Program-made: the position numbers and the translations under genes | Shown here: positions 1 to 6,529 of the stretch, one piece after another | How the letters are laid out: each line of letters begins with the position of its first letter | Position numbering within the stretch: the first letter of the stretch is position 1 | Notes under the pieces: generated by a model | The model's database searches: none | What the model was told of the DNA's origin: nothing | The model's input: the letters and a program-made list of their open reading frames with translations, nothing else | Assembly (NCBI GenBank): GCA_002323995.1 | Contig: DCQY01000115.1 | Coordinates: 1-11,825, forward strand | Origin: Akkermansiaceae bacterium UBA1506 | GTDB taxonomy: Bacteria > Verrucomicrobiota > Verrucomicrobiia > Verrucomicrobiales > DEV007 | DNA length: 11,825 bases | Direction: 5' to 3'

Positions 1-1107
1 CCACTGTTCGAATCTTACGAGGGTATCGCGGAGTCTCTGACGGCCAAATTGCCAGCTGCTGCCTCTAGGTTCGTAGGTTGAAGTTGTTCCCGTCTCTCCT
101 TTCTCGTCGTTTTTAAACTTCGCAACTCGGGGGAGCGAGATCATGTTGGTTGCTAGCTCAACGGAACGGTCGAGTTGCCCGAGCGTGTTCATGGTCCGAA
201 TGAACCACTCGTTATTGTGGGCAAAATTGCTGATTTGATCTGGCACGATCTGAAACCGGATCATGTGCTTGTGATCGATACGGGCGGAAGCTTCCTGATG
301 CCAGGCCGCGTCCTTGTAGCGCTTAAGCTTTGAGTAGATATGACTGGGCATGTGCCACATATGAGCGATGCCGTGGGCTGAGGGGCCACAGTTGGCAGCG
401 GCTGTGAGGGCGCGCTTGGCATCCTCGCGATCCCATAGGTGGATCTGGTAGTGGTTAGCCGGATGGTCAGGCGCAGCAGTAAGAATTTTGTCTGCGAGCA
501 GGTTGATAGCGTAGTGGCTTGGGATCGCCAGTCCTTTCCCGTTGTTGTAGTAAATATGTTTGAGGAGGAATGCTTGAGCTTCAATATCATCCGGATAGTC
601 GTAGGCAAGATCTTCAAGACTGCGGACATATTCCCGAAGACGCTTTTTCAAATCAGCCTTTGGATTTTCAAAGTAGGCGGCGAGGCCGTCGATCCAGCGC
701 TGTTCTCGCCCTGAAGCCTTGTCTTTTCGCGCGACCGCTTCTCCGATAAATCCTTTGCCGCGATCGTTGTTCTTGTAGTTGGCCATTGCCATGCCCCAGT
801 AGGCCATGGCGCAGTCGGGATCAATAGAGGCTACCTCACGAAAGCTGCGTTCCGCCTCGAAGTCCCAGAAGCCGTGCAGCTGTCCGATGCCCTGATTAAA
901 GAAAGCTTGGGCTTCTTCGGAGTCCGTCGTGATTTCGAAATGAACGTTACCAGTTCCCGGGATGATCACTGCCGCCTGCCGTGGTCCTTCATTGAAGACT
1001 TCACCGTGTATGGAATGGCCGAAGGTTGGATCGTCCTCCTCGGCTCCGATGAGAAGTGTCGGAAGCGCAGCGAGCGTGAAAAAAAGTCTTCTGGAAGGCA
1101 GGTTCAT
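1..1107 (-). CDS. Secreted TPR-repeat protein, 3' end cut by window edge
   Basis: The minus strand is open from an ATG at 1107 to base 1 (369 codons) with no stop, so the C-terminus lies outside the window. The N-terminus is a signal peptide. Its SRRLFF motif (residues 5-10) followed by a hydrophobic stretch and an IGA-EED junction near residue 22 resembles a twin-arginine signal. Residues about 65-115 contain a TPR-like helix pair (FFNQGIGQLHGFWDFEAERS, then DCAMAYWGMAMAN). Residues 219-300 carry a striking set of histidines, including HYQIHLWD, GIAHMWHMPSHIY and FAHNNEW. From memory, similar His-rich segments occur in uncharacterised bacterial TPR proteins; their function is unknown to me. 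It starts 18 bp after the DUF1080 stop on the same strand, so the two are probably co-transcribed. There is no clear ribosome-binding site. The gene is certain; the function is not. Confidence 0.88.
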   Translation of the reverse strand, partial: MNLPSRRLFFTLAALPTLLIGAEEDDPTFGHSIHGEVFNEGPRQAAVIIPGTGNVHFEITTDSEEAQAFFNQGIGQLHGFWDFEAERSFREVASIDPDCAMAYWGMAMANYKNNDRGKGFIGEAVARKDKASGREQRWIDGLAAYFENPKADLKKRLREYVRSLEDLAYDYPDDIEAQAFLLKHIYYNNGKGLAIPSHYAINLLADKILTAAPDHPANHYQIHLWDREDAKRALTAAANCGPSAHGIAHMWHMPSHIYSKLKRYKDAAWHQEASARIDHKHMIRFQIVPDQISNFAHNNEWFIRTMNTLGQLDRSVELATNMISLPRVAKFKNDEKGETGTTSTYEPRGSSWQFGRQRLRDTLVRFEQW

Positions 1108-1125
1108 TTGGTTTGGTTTCAGAAC

Positions 1126-1872
1126 TTACAGTTCCTTGATAAAGATGTTGCGAAACTGGACTAGGCTCGATGCCGGTGACCAGGTGCCATCTGCTTTTTT
1201 GCCGCCGTGATGTTGCAGTCCGATCGGGCCTTTCTCAGGAACCCCGGGCATCAGAGCATCGTCGATGATAAGATATCCGTTGGATTCAACGGTGACACGA
1301 TCTCCCTTGACCGTGATAACGAAAGTATTCCACTCACCAACCGGATTGTCGGCATTCAGAGCTGGAGTGAGTCCGGCGCGAATTTTCTGTGGTTGTTTCT
1401 CGTTGTTGCGGATGCCATACATTTCTCCGGAACCGATCGGCCAGCACCAGATGTTAAGTTGATAGGTCATGTTGCCACGCAGGAGAATCCCGGAATCAGC
1501 GTTCTTGATCGGGTGAGTGATTTTCTTACCATTCCCGTCCCTCACGTAAGATCCATCGGGAAGCACGTAGGGAACCTCGTAGAAGCCGGTCGTTTCCTTG
1601 ATGCGCCAGTCGATACGAAGTTCGAAGTCACCATATTCTTTTTTGGTCCAGAGATGTTTGTTTTTCGGGTCGGTAGCTTCGGACTGAGCATCGTAATCGA
1701 TGACCCCATCAAGCACCTTCCAGTGGCCGTTATCTCCCTCTGGAATGATCCAGTGAGAAAGGTCCTTACCATTGAACAGAGAGGTGAATCTCTCCGGCGT
1801 CTCGTCGGGCGCGGCAAAGAGAAGAGAGGTGGCTCCGAGGAGTAGAGCGCAGTAGGTAGAAGACTTTTTCAT
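1126..1872 (-). CDS. Secreted DUF1080 (3-keto-disaccharide hydrolase) family protein
   Basis: This 248-residue protein has a signal peptide (MKKSS, then a hydrophobic stretch to LLFAAPDE, cleavage near residue 21). The mature part is one jelly-roll domain with DUF1080 hallmarks: FTSLFNGKDLSHW near residue 29, WKVLDGVI near 51, NADSGILLRG at 124-133, WNTFVITVKGDRV near 181 and GPIGLQHHG near 215. Members of the family cleave 3-keto-glycosides or bind glycans, and are abundant in Planctomycetota and Verrucomicrobiota. The exact substrate cannot be read from the sequence. An in-frame ATG at 1926 would add 18 residues, but these would put charged residues ahead of the signal peptide, so the ATG at 1872 is preferred. 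It is followed at 18 bp by the TPR gene, probably as one transcript. Confidence 0.92.
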   Translation of the reverse strand: MKKSSTYCALLLGATSLLFAAPDETPERFTSLFNGKDLSHWIIPEGDNGHWKVLDGVIDYDAQSEATDPKNKHLWTKKEYGDFELRIDWRIKETTGFYEVPYVLPDGSYVRDGNGKKITHPIKNADSGILLRGNMTYQLNIWCWPIGSGEMYGIRNNEKQPQKIRAGLTPALNADNPVGEWNTFVITVKGDRVTVESNGYLIIDDALMPGVPEKGPIGLQHHGGKKADGTWSPASSLVQFRNIFIKEL

Positions 1873-1962
1873 TGGACACCAATATGGCAGCGTTGTGGAA
1901 GCTACGGCGACTCTTTTTTGCGACATGAAGTCGCTATCTTACAGGCGTAACGGCATCAGGTA

Positions 1963-2154
1963 ATGAGTAGGTGGTTCTTTCTCGAGAATTTAGGGCGACA
2001 CGTTGAAGGAGGCACGACACCGTTTTCCTACGTGGAGATCTACCGTCACGAGATTCACATGAGTATCGCTATAGGAAGGATTTCGACGCACGAGGTCATG
2101 TCATTGTGCGCTCGGGCTACCTCCGCCTGCGAGTTGGTAGAGCGGCTTAAATGA
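1963..2154 (+). CDS. Possible small ORF (63 codons), unproven
   Basis: This ORF runs from ATG at 1963 to TGA at 2152-2154 and begins MSRWFFLENLGRHVEGG. A possible weak AGG lies a few bases before the ATG. The product matches nothing I recognise and has no signal peptide or membrane segment. What draws attention is that its TGA overlaps the ATG of the next short ORF as ATGA, and that ORF overlaps the kinase start in the same way. It could be a leader peptide, part of an eroded gene, or chance. Low confidence. Confidence 0.2.
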   Translation: MSRWFFLENLGRHVEGGTTPFSYVEIYRHEIHMSIAIGRISTHEVMSLCARATSACELVERLK

Positions 2155-2291
2155 TGAAAATTAGGGCTAATTTAAAGAAGTCTTCGATGAAGTTTCGGTT
2201 TGGAGTTGAAGTGATCTGGTGCCGAAAGGCGGTTTTCGATACAGATTTGAACTTGCAGGAAGCGGCTTTAGAGCGGACGAAAACGAGATGA
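2151..2291 (+). CDS. Possible small ORF (46 aa) ending in ATGA at the kinase start
   Basis: The ORF begins MMKIRANLKKSSMKFRFGVE and ends at TGA 2289-2291, overlapping the preferred kinase ATG at 2288 by four bases. An internal ATG at 2187 gives a shorter basic peptide. The 7-bp inverted repeat at 2158-2173 lies inside its start region. If translated, it could couple translation to the kinase gene, which has no Shine-Dalgarno of its own. Not recognised as any family; it may be non-coding. Confidence 0.22.
   Translation: MMKIRANLKKSSMKFRFGVEVIWCRKAVFDTDLNLQEAALERTKTR
2158..2173. promoter_or_regulatory. Operator-like inverted repeat
   Basis: AAATTAG and CTAATTT form a perfect 7-bp inverted repeat with a 2-bp centre, about 115 bp before the preferred kinase start. 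Its size and AT-rich symmetry fit a dimeric repressor site. No regulator gene is nearby, so the function is only a guess. Confidence 0.25.
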
Positions 2292-3499
2292 AGGAACTCG
2301 ATGTCGAGGGTCTGGCGGGTTCGCCGGTCACTGAAGTGGATATCAAAGACGCTCAGTTAATTTTCAACGCGGTGTGGAGCGATCTTGAAGACGAGTTTGG
2401 GGTCGAAAGTCTATGTTTCCCCAAAGAGATTATTCTTCTTGGGGGTGCCCCGGGAGCCGGAAAAGGCACGAATACGGATTTCATCATGAAGGCGCGCGGA
2501 TTTACCTGTCCTCCCATCGTGGTAAGTTCGCTACTCAATAGCCCTGAAGCGAAAGCGCTCAAGGACAAAGGTATGCTGGTTGGAGACCGGGAAGTGATGG
2601 GAATCTTACTTCGCAAGATGTTGGGAGCCGAGTTTCGCGATGGGGCGGTTCTAGATGGTTTTCCTCGAACTAAAATTCAGGTCGAGTGCATGAAGTTGCT
2701 GGTTCAGAAAATCAGCCTGTTACATCGTAACTATGCGGACACCGAACTCGCCAGTGACTTCCGCATGCCGACCATCCACGTAATGGTGTTGTTCGTTGAC
2801 GAAAAAACCAGTGTGGATCGCCAACTGCTTCGAGGTCGACAGATTGCCAATCATAACGATGAGGTTCGGACGACTGGAGTAGGGCAATTAAGGGAGTTGA
2901 GAGCGACAGATATTGATGTGGAGGCGGCTAAGAAGCGTTATCGGATATTCAAGGAAAGTACCTGGGATGCACTCCGTTCTCTGCGCGAGGTTTTCTTTTA
3001 CCACCTGATCAATGCTCAGGGTGCTCATGAAGAGGTGGAGCAGAATATTCTCGAAGAACTCCAATATCAAAGCTCGTTGGAACTTGAATCAGAAACCTTC
3101 GAAGCGATCCGGGGAATTCCGTTAGCCAGTGAACTTGTAGTCCATGCTAGGCAGAAGTTAGTGAAACGACTCGATAATTTTGAGCGTTACCACTGCGAGT
3201 TGTTTCATCAAGTGATCGAAGTGATCAACTCAAAGTTCATACCGATCATTGAGCGGCATGCTATTTCCGGACGCGCGGTGATCAACAACGAAGACGAGGT
3301 CTTCTCCAACCCAATCGCCTTAGGAATGTTGATCGATATTTTTTCTGAGCGTGGTTATCACGCTGTGGTTGACAAGCAGCTTACTAAGGTTCCGGAGCGC
3401 TTTGATTTGGAAACGGGTGCGATCGAATATTACCCTAGGACAATTTATCGAATTCGAGTCTACTACGAAGGTTCTGAAATCAGAAGGGGTGCCCACTAG
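2288..3499 (+). CDS. Adenylate-kinase-like nucleotide kinase with extra C-terminal region
   Basis: The 403-residue protein has an adenylate kinase core from about 46 to 250. It shows a P-loop GGAPGAGKGT at 52-61, an NMP-binding-like stretch VVSSLLNSPEAKALKDKGML near 79, the family signature DGFPRT at 123-128, and an LID-like segment with LRGRQ (181-185) and RATDID (205-210) followed by KKRYRIFKEST. There are no LID zinc cysteines. It probably transfers phosphate from ATP to a nucleoside monophosphate in the cytoplasm. Classical adenylate kinases are about 215 residues. Here about 45 residues precede the P-loop and about 150 follow the core, ending in a beta-rich segment (TIYRIRVYYEG). I do not recognise that extension. 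The frame also allows a GTG start at 2219, giving 426 residues; ATG 2288 is preferred because of the ATGA overlap and a more plausible N-terminus. Neither has a good ribosome-binding site. Confidence 0.85.
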   Translation: MKELDVEGLAGSPVTEVDIKDAQLIFNAVWSDLEDEFGVESLCFPKEIILLGGAPGAGKGTNTDFIMKARGFTCPPIVVSSLLNSPEAKALKDKGMLVGDREVMGILLRKMLGAEFRDGAVLDGFPRTKIQVECMKLLVQKISLLHRNYADTELASDFRMPTIHVMVLFVDEKTSVDRQLLRGRQIANHNDEVRTTGVGQLRELRATDIDVEAAKKRYRIFKESTWDALRSLREVFFYHLINAQGAHEEVEQNILEELQYQSSLELESETFEAIRGIPLASELVVHARQKLVKRLDNFERYHCELFHQVIEVINSKFIPIIERHAISGRAVINNEDEVFSNPIALGMLIDIFSERGYHAVVDKQLTKVPERFDLETGAIEYYPRTIYRIRVYYEGSEIRRGAH

Positions 3500-3509
3500 G
3501 CACGCCTTC
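3483..3509. terminator. Hairpin between convergent genes, possible terminator
   Basis: Bases 3483-3493 pair with 3499-3509 (GAAGGGGTGCC against GGCACGCCTTC) in an 11-position stem with one G-G mismatch and a 5-base loop CACTA. The kinase stop codon TAG (3497-3499) sits at the loop and stem edge. No T-run follows on the plus strand. On the minus strand only a short TGATTTC follows, 44 bp past the VWA gene stop. It could end either transcript, but it is not a textbook intrinsic terminator. Confidence 0.4.
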
Positions 3510-3552
3510 AAAATAGAACGCCTCTTCGAATTAACTGCTGTGGTAAGTAAGC

Positions 3553-6072
3553 TTACTCGATCTCAATTTCAATGGCTTCGGTCTTGGTGAAGCGATCGCG
3601 ATTCTCATGGTTGCGATAGAGCGAGGCGTAGAAGCCTTCCCATGGCTCGGTATCCGCCCTGCCGGCACCGCCACTCAGGAGAACTTTGTTACTCGTCGTA
3701 CGAGCATGAAATTTACGACCGGCAAACGATGGGCCCTCAGCGACGAGATCACGAATACCGGCAGGATAACGACGAACAAGAACGTTGTAGGGGATTGTAT
3801 TGTAGCCCGGTTCAAAGCCGGCCTGAGACCAGTTGCTCGCGAATCGATCGCGGAACTGACGCGGAAGATTTAGAACCACCTGATTAGGTTTTACCGCTTC
3901 ACGGATCTCGTCGAGTTTGAGGCCATCATCAGGAAAGTCAAAGCCATAGTAGCGGTCCTCTCGTTCCCTTGCCAGCGATGGCATACGGAATGAAATGTGG
4001 GTGTTGTGATTTGTAGTCTGGTCACCTTGTTCTGCAAGATCTTCCGCATTGGTAGCAGTATAAGTGGCATACATCCCTTTTCGGCCGAGGTAGAGATGGA
4101 CGTTGAACTCCATCTCATCCTCTAAGATCATTTTCCAGACGATTTCCTCACCATCGAATGTCGGCTCCTCAGCCATGCGGTCAAAGTTGCGGCGCCGGCG
4201 GCGGTAACGAGGATCGGGATGATCCGGTATGTCTTTCCATGTGTGATACCAGAAGACGATGGGGTTCTGGATATACTGACCGTTGGCATCCTTAAGGTAG
4301 ATGTGGACTCGAGCCTGCGGTCCGTAGAAGACGGCGTCGTATTCAGGCTCCGACAAACGATGGATCTCATACCAGTCTTTGTTTGGTTTCTCGGCATACC
4401 AACCGGTGCTAACCGCTTCTGGGCGCGGCGTGGCGTAGGTGACCATATCATTGGAGACGGCGGTTGGCTCGTCACGTGGTGGCATAAGTGAGGTGGGCTT
4501 GTCTTCGGTTGGACCGCTGAGAATGGAGACGAGCGAAGGCATCTGGCGACCGAGCGTCTTGTTAGCGACCTTTTTGGTCATGACATCGAGGAATTCAGTC
4601 GTCTTCTCGGCGGGTTGGAGGTAGGTGCGTATTTTCTGGCGACCAAGTCTGGACCCCAGATCTGCAGCCACTTCTTCGTCGACGAAATCCTCAAAGTCGG
4701 AAAAGATGTAGAGGGAGTCGACTTTTTGCTCGAGCAGGAAGCTAACAGCTTCAACGACGCGGCCTCGGTAGCCCCAGTCGCTTCCTACGCTTATAAACTG
4801 ATTTGGGCGAGTCTTGTAAGTTTCGATAAGGCGATCAACATAACGCTGAGGGGCCTTGCGAGGAAGATCGTGCCAGAGGAACCAGAAAGGCGACCGCGTT
4901 CGGCCTTGGTCTTCGAATTCATAGTAAGGCTTCACTTCTTCGGGAATGATAAGACGGATCTCTTCGTTGTCGGATTCCCTTCCGGCGCGAACGAGCATGT
5001 TCCGCACATAGACGACGGGAGCGTCTTTGAAGTTCTTATCGACCTCGCGAACAACAGCAGGGAGGTATTCCGCCATCGATCCAGAAACGTCAAGAATGAC
5101 ACCAAGAACGTTACCTTCCATCGGTTGGCCAAACATCATCTTGGATTCGCTAGAGCTTGGCATACCCATGCTCATGGATGGAGAAAACATGAGTCCAGAT
5201 TCTACAGCCACATCGGCGATCTCCACGTCCATGTTGGACACACTGAAGCTTGAAGTCGCGTCGACGGAGACGATGTCGGCCACTGCCGTGTTCGTCGCCG
5301 TCGGTGTCACAGTCGGCTTTTCCATCTTGGTGTTCTCGATGGTTTCCTCCTGTTGCTGATTGGCGGCAGAAGCAACAATCTGTGGAGGTACGTTGGGCGG
5401 CACTTTGGTGGCGACCAGCATCAAGCCGACGATGATGATCACATGTAGCAGAACAGTGATCACGACAGAGTTCATCTTATCCCGACGGATTCCAGCTTCG
5501 ACGACTCTTTTGGACTCTTCTTCTGCGGCGCGAAGGGCATCCATTTCGTGACTCTCAAAGCTCACGGCGGGCAGAGCGATCGGATCATTGCCATCAGCAT
5601 CGCGAACAATCTCCGCGATAGCTGGGGCAGGGAGTCCTCCTTCTCCATCTTCCTCATCGTCCGCAACAACAGCAACGACAACGACTTCCTTCTCATCATC
5701 TTCTGTCTCCCCAACGGTTTCCGAAGAGATTACTTCGGAAACAGCTTCTTCCTCGACGACTTCTACAGGGGCGGCCGCAGCGATTGCAGTCTCGAGTTCC
5801 TTTTGATATGCCTTCGCCGGCTCGTAGTCGGGGTCAAACTGGAGTGAGCTATCAAGGAGTTCGCGAGACTGTTCCAGCGCCCCTACTGCGGCGTAGCACT
5901 TGGCCGCTGAGAGCCAGGGCGCCGCTTCCCGGGGGAGTTCTTCCCCTAGATTAACGACATTGACGGCGGCCTCGTGCTGCCCTTCAGCAACAAGAGCTGC
6001 AACAAGATTGTATCTCAATTCCCAGTCGGCAGAGTTAGCTTCAAGGGCGGCGGTATGTTCCTGGATTGACAT
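3553..6072 (-). CDS. TPR / single transmembrane / von Willebrand factor A domain protein
   Basis: The 839-residue protein has a clear modular order. Residues 1-95 are TPR-like helices (for example AKCYAAVGALEQSRELLDSSL). Residues 104-146 are a very acidic Glu/Asp linker. Residues 202-222 are one hydrophobic membrane segment preceded by RRDKMN, followed by a Pro/Gln/Thr-rich stalk as in TonB-like proteins. A Met/Ser-rich stretch covers about 294-313. A VWA domain spans about 322-500 with a complete MIDAS core DVSGSM (328-333) and an acidic SDFED at 458-462. Residues 520-839 are an unrecognised C-terminal region with an RRRRR run (624-628) and an EIEIE end. The positive-inside pattern suggests TPRs in the cytoplasm and the metal-binding VWA domain outside. 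It probably acts in protein-protein assembly at the envelope. It stands alone, with no MoxR ATPase nearby. No clear ribosome-binding site. Confidence 0.9.
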   Translation of the reverse strand: MSIQEHTAALEANSADWELRYNLVAALVAEGQHEAAVNVVNLGEELPREAAPWLSAAKCYAAVGALEQSRELLDSSLQFDPDYEPAKAYQKELETAIAAAAPVEVVEEEAVSEVISSETVGETEDDEKEVVVVAVVADDEEDGEGGLPAPAIAEIVRDADGNDPIALPAVSFESHEMDALRAAEEESKRVVEAGIRRDKMNSVVITVLLHVIIIVGLMLVATKVPPNVPPQIVASAANQQQEETIENTKMEKPTVTPTATNTAVADIVSVDATSSFSVSNMDVEIADVAVESGLMFSPSMSMGMPSSSESKMMFGQPMEGNVLGVILDVSGSMAEYLPAVVREVDKNFKDAPVVYVRNMLVRAGRESDNEEIRLIIPEEVKPYYEFEDQGRTRSPFWFLWHDLPRKAPQRYVDRLIETYKTRPNQFISVGSDWGYRGRVVEAVSFLLEQKVDSLYIFSDFEDFVDEEVAADLGSRLGRQKIRTYLQPAEKTTEFLDVMTKKVANKTLGRQMPSLVSILSGPTEDKPTSLMPPRDEPTAVSNDMVTYATPRPEAVSTGWYAEKPNKDWYEIHRLSEPEYDAVFYGPQARVHIYLKDANGQYIQNPIVFWYHTWKDIPDHPDPRYRRRRRNFDRMAEEPTFDGEEIVWKMILEDEMEFNVHLYLGRKGMYATYTATNAEDLAEQGDQTTNHNTHISFRMPSLAREREDRYYGFDFPDDGLKLDEIREAVKPNQVVLNLPRQFRDRFASNWSQAGFEPGYNTIPYNVLVRRYPAGIRDLVAEGPSFAGRKFHARTTSNKVLLSGGAGRADTEPWEGFYASLYRNHENRDRFTKTEAIEIEIE

Positions 6073-6388
6073 GAAAGTGTGGAAGTAGGTTTCTGGGGTC
6101 GGGATGTAAAAAGCAATCTACCTTTAATCATCCCATTTTCATTAGCAGAAGCGAGGTCAATTTGTGACAGAATAAAAGATTATTTACCCAGACAAATTGA
6201 GCTTCTGGGACTGGGGTGTCCATTTAGACACTCCATCTGGTTTATAGATTGATTGAATGCCAGATTCCAGCACAACGAAGATAAATTTATCCCGGGCGTC
6301 GTTAAGAACTCATTTTAAAAGTCAAACTCCCATCAATCACCCTATTTTTGGATCAAGTGCTCCTAAAACTAGGCTCAGGCACCGTCCG
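6073..6388. other. AT-rich intergenic region with nested inverted repeats
   Basis: No gene is visible in these 316 bp. CAGAAGC (6146-6152) pairs with GCTTCTG (6201-6207). After a one-sided 4-base bulge, TCAATTTGT (6157-6165) pairs with ACAAATTGA (6192-6200), and AATAA (6171-6175) pairs with TTATT (6180-6184) inside the loop. Next to it, TGGGGTGTC (6212-6220) pairs with GACACTCCA (6227-6235) including one G-T. ATCTGG (6235-6240) then pairs with CCAGAT (6260-6265). Competing CCCAGA (6187-6192) and TCTGGG (6204-6209) could form an alternative hairpin. GATAAATTTATC (6280-6291) is a perfect palindrome. It may be a structured leader of the minus-strand VWA gene or an independent small RNA. Possible but isolated -10-like hexamers are TTTAAT (6123-6128, plus) and TAAAAT (6317-6312, minus). 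Confidence 0.5.
6280..6291. promoter_or_regulatory. 12-bp perfect palindrome, operator-like
   Basis: GATAAATTTATC is fully self-complementary and is followed directly by CCCGGG. It lies about 210 bp upstream of the VWA gene start and 98 bp past the 3' end of the tRNA gene. It could bind a dimeric regulator; nothing else in the sequence supports this. Confidence 0.2.
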
Positions 6389-6460
6389 AGCCACTGGTCG
6401 GAATTGAACCGACGACCTATTCATTACGAGTGAATTGCTCTACCCCTGAGCTACAGTGGC
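6389..6460 (-). tRNA. tRNA-Thr (anticodon CGT)
   Basis: The minus strand folds as a standard 72-base tRNA. The acceptor stem is GCCACTG with CAGTGGC. The D arm is in TAGCTCAGGGGTAGAGCA. The anticodon stem is ATTCA with TGAAT, enclosing the loop CTCGTAA. The T arm is GTCGG-TTCAATT-CCGAC. The anticodon CGT reads ACG (threonine). The discriminator base is T and no 3' CCA is encoded, so CCA must be added afterwards. Flanking bases 6382-6387 (CCGTCC) and 6465-6470 (GGACGG) form a 6-bp stem that extends the acceptor stem in the precursor. Confidence 0.96.
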
Positions 6461-6473
6461 GGCTGGACGGAAT

Positions 6474-6491
6474 CCCTCCGACGACGGAGGG
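6474..6491 (-). other. Hairpin in the tRNA-Thr precursor leader
   Basis: A perfect 7-bp stem, CCCTCCG with CGGAGGG and a 4-base loop, lies 14 bp upstream of the mature tRNA 5' end. The predicted transcription start falls at or next to its first base, so the primary transcript would begin with this hairpin. No T-run follows on either strand, which argues against a terminator. Confidence 0.45.
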
Positions 6492-6496
6492 CGTGG

Positions 6497-6524
6497 AATG
6501 TATTCAAAGTTGGAAGCATGTCAA
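6497..6524 (-). promoter_or_regulatory. Sigma-70-type promoter for tRNA-Thr
   Basis: On the minus strand a consensus -35 TTGACA (6524-6519) is followed after 16 bp by TACATT (6502-6497; four of six bases match TATAAT). The start of transcription would be near 6490, about 30 bases before the mature tRNA. It is the only good promoter match seen in the window. Confidence 0.6.
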
Positions 6525-6529
6525 CGGTT

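Larger units (their letters stand above)
1873..2287. other. Divergent intergenic region with inverted repeats and two short ORFs
   Basis: About 415 bp separate the DUF1080 start from the preferred kinase start. It should contain promoters for both directions, but no convincing -35/-10 pair was found. A 5-bp inverted repeat, GCGAC-atgaa-GTCGC, lies at 1920-1934. A 7-bp inverted repeat, AAATTAG-gg-CTAATTT, lies at 2158-2173. Two short plus-strand ORFs (1963-2154 and 2151-2291) tile most of the stretch and are listed separately. Confidence 0.5.

Noticed and set aside
1207..1845. A 212-codon plus-strand ORF opposite the DUF1080 gene
   Set aside because: It runs antisense through a gene with clear family motifs and a signal peptide, and its product matches no family. 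It is a shadow of the real reading frame.
2131..2150. GAGTTGGTAGAGCGGCTTA resembles a tRNA D arm
   Set aside because: No acceptor stem, anticodon arm or T arm can be built around it; it is more likely chance similarity.
4615..5253. A 212-codon plus-strand ORF opposite the VWA gene
   Set aside because: It lies inside the VWA coding sequence on the other strand, with no start signal and no recognisable domain.
6389..6460. tRNA-Thr as an integration site for a mobile element
   Set aside because: No integrase, no repeated tRNA 3' end and no foreign-looking block occurs next to it.
6474..6491. The perfect 7-bp GC-rich hairpin as a terminator for tcdA
   Set aside because: It lies 118 bp past the tcdA stop with no T-run, and the tRNA promoter lies between them; a tRNA leader hairpin is a better explanation.
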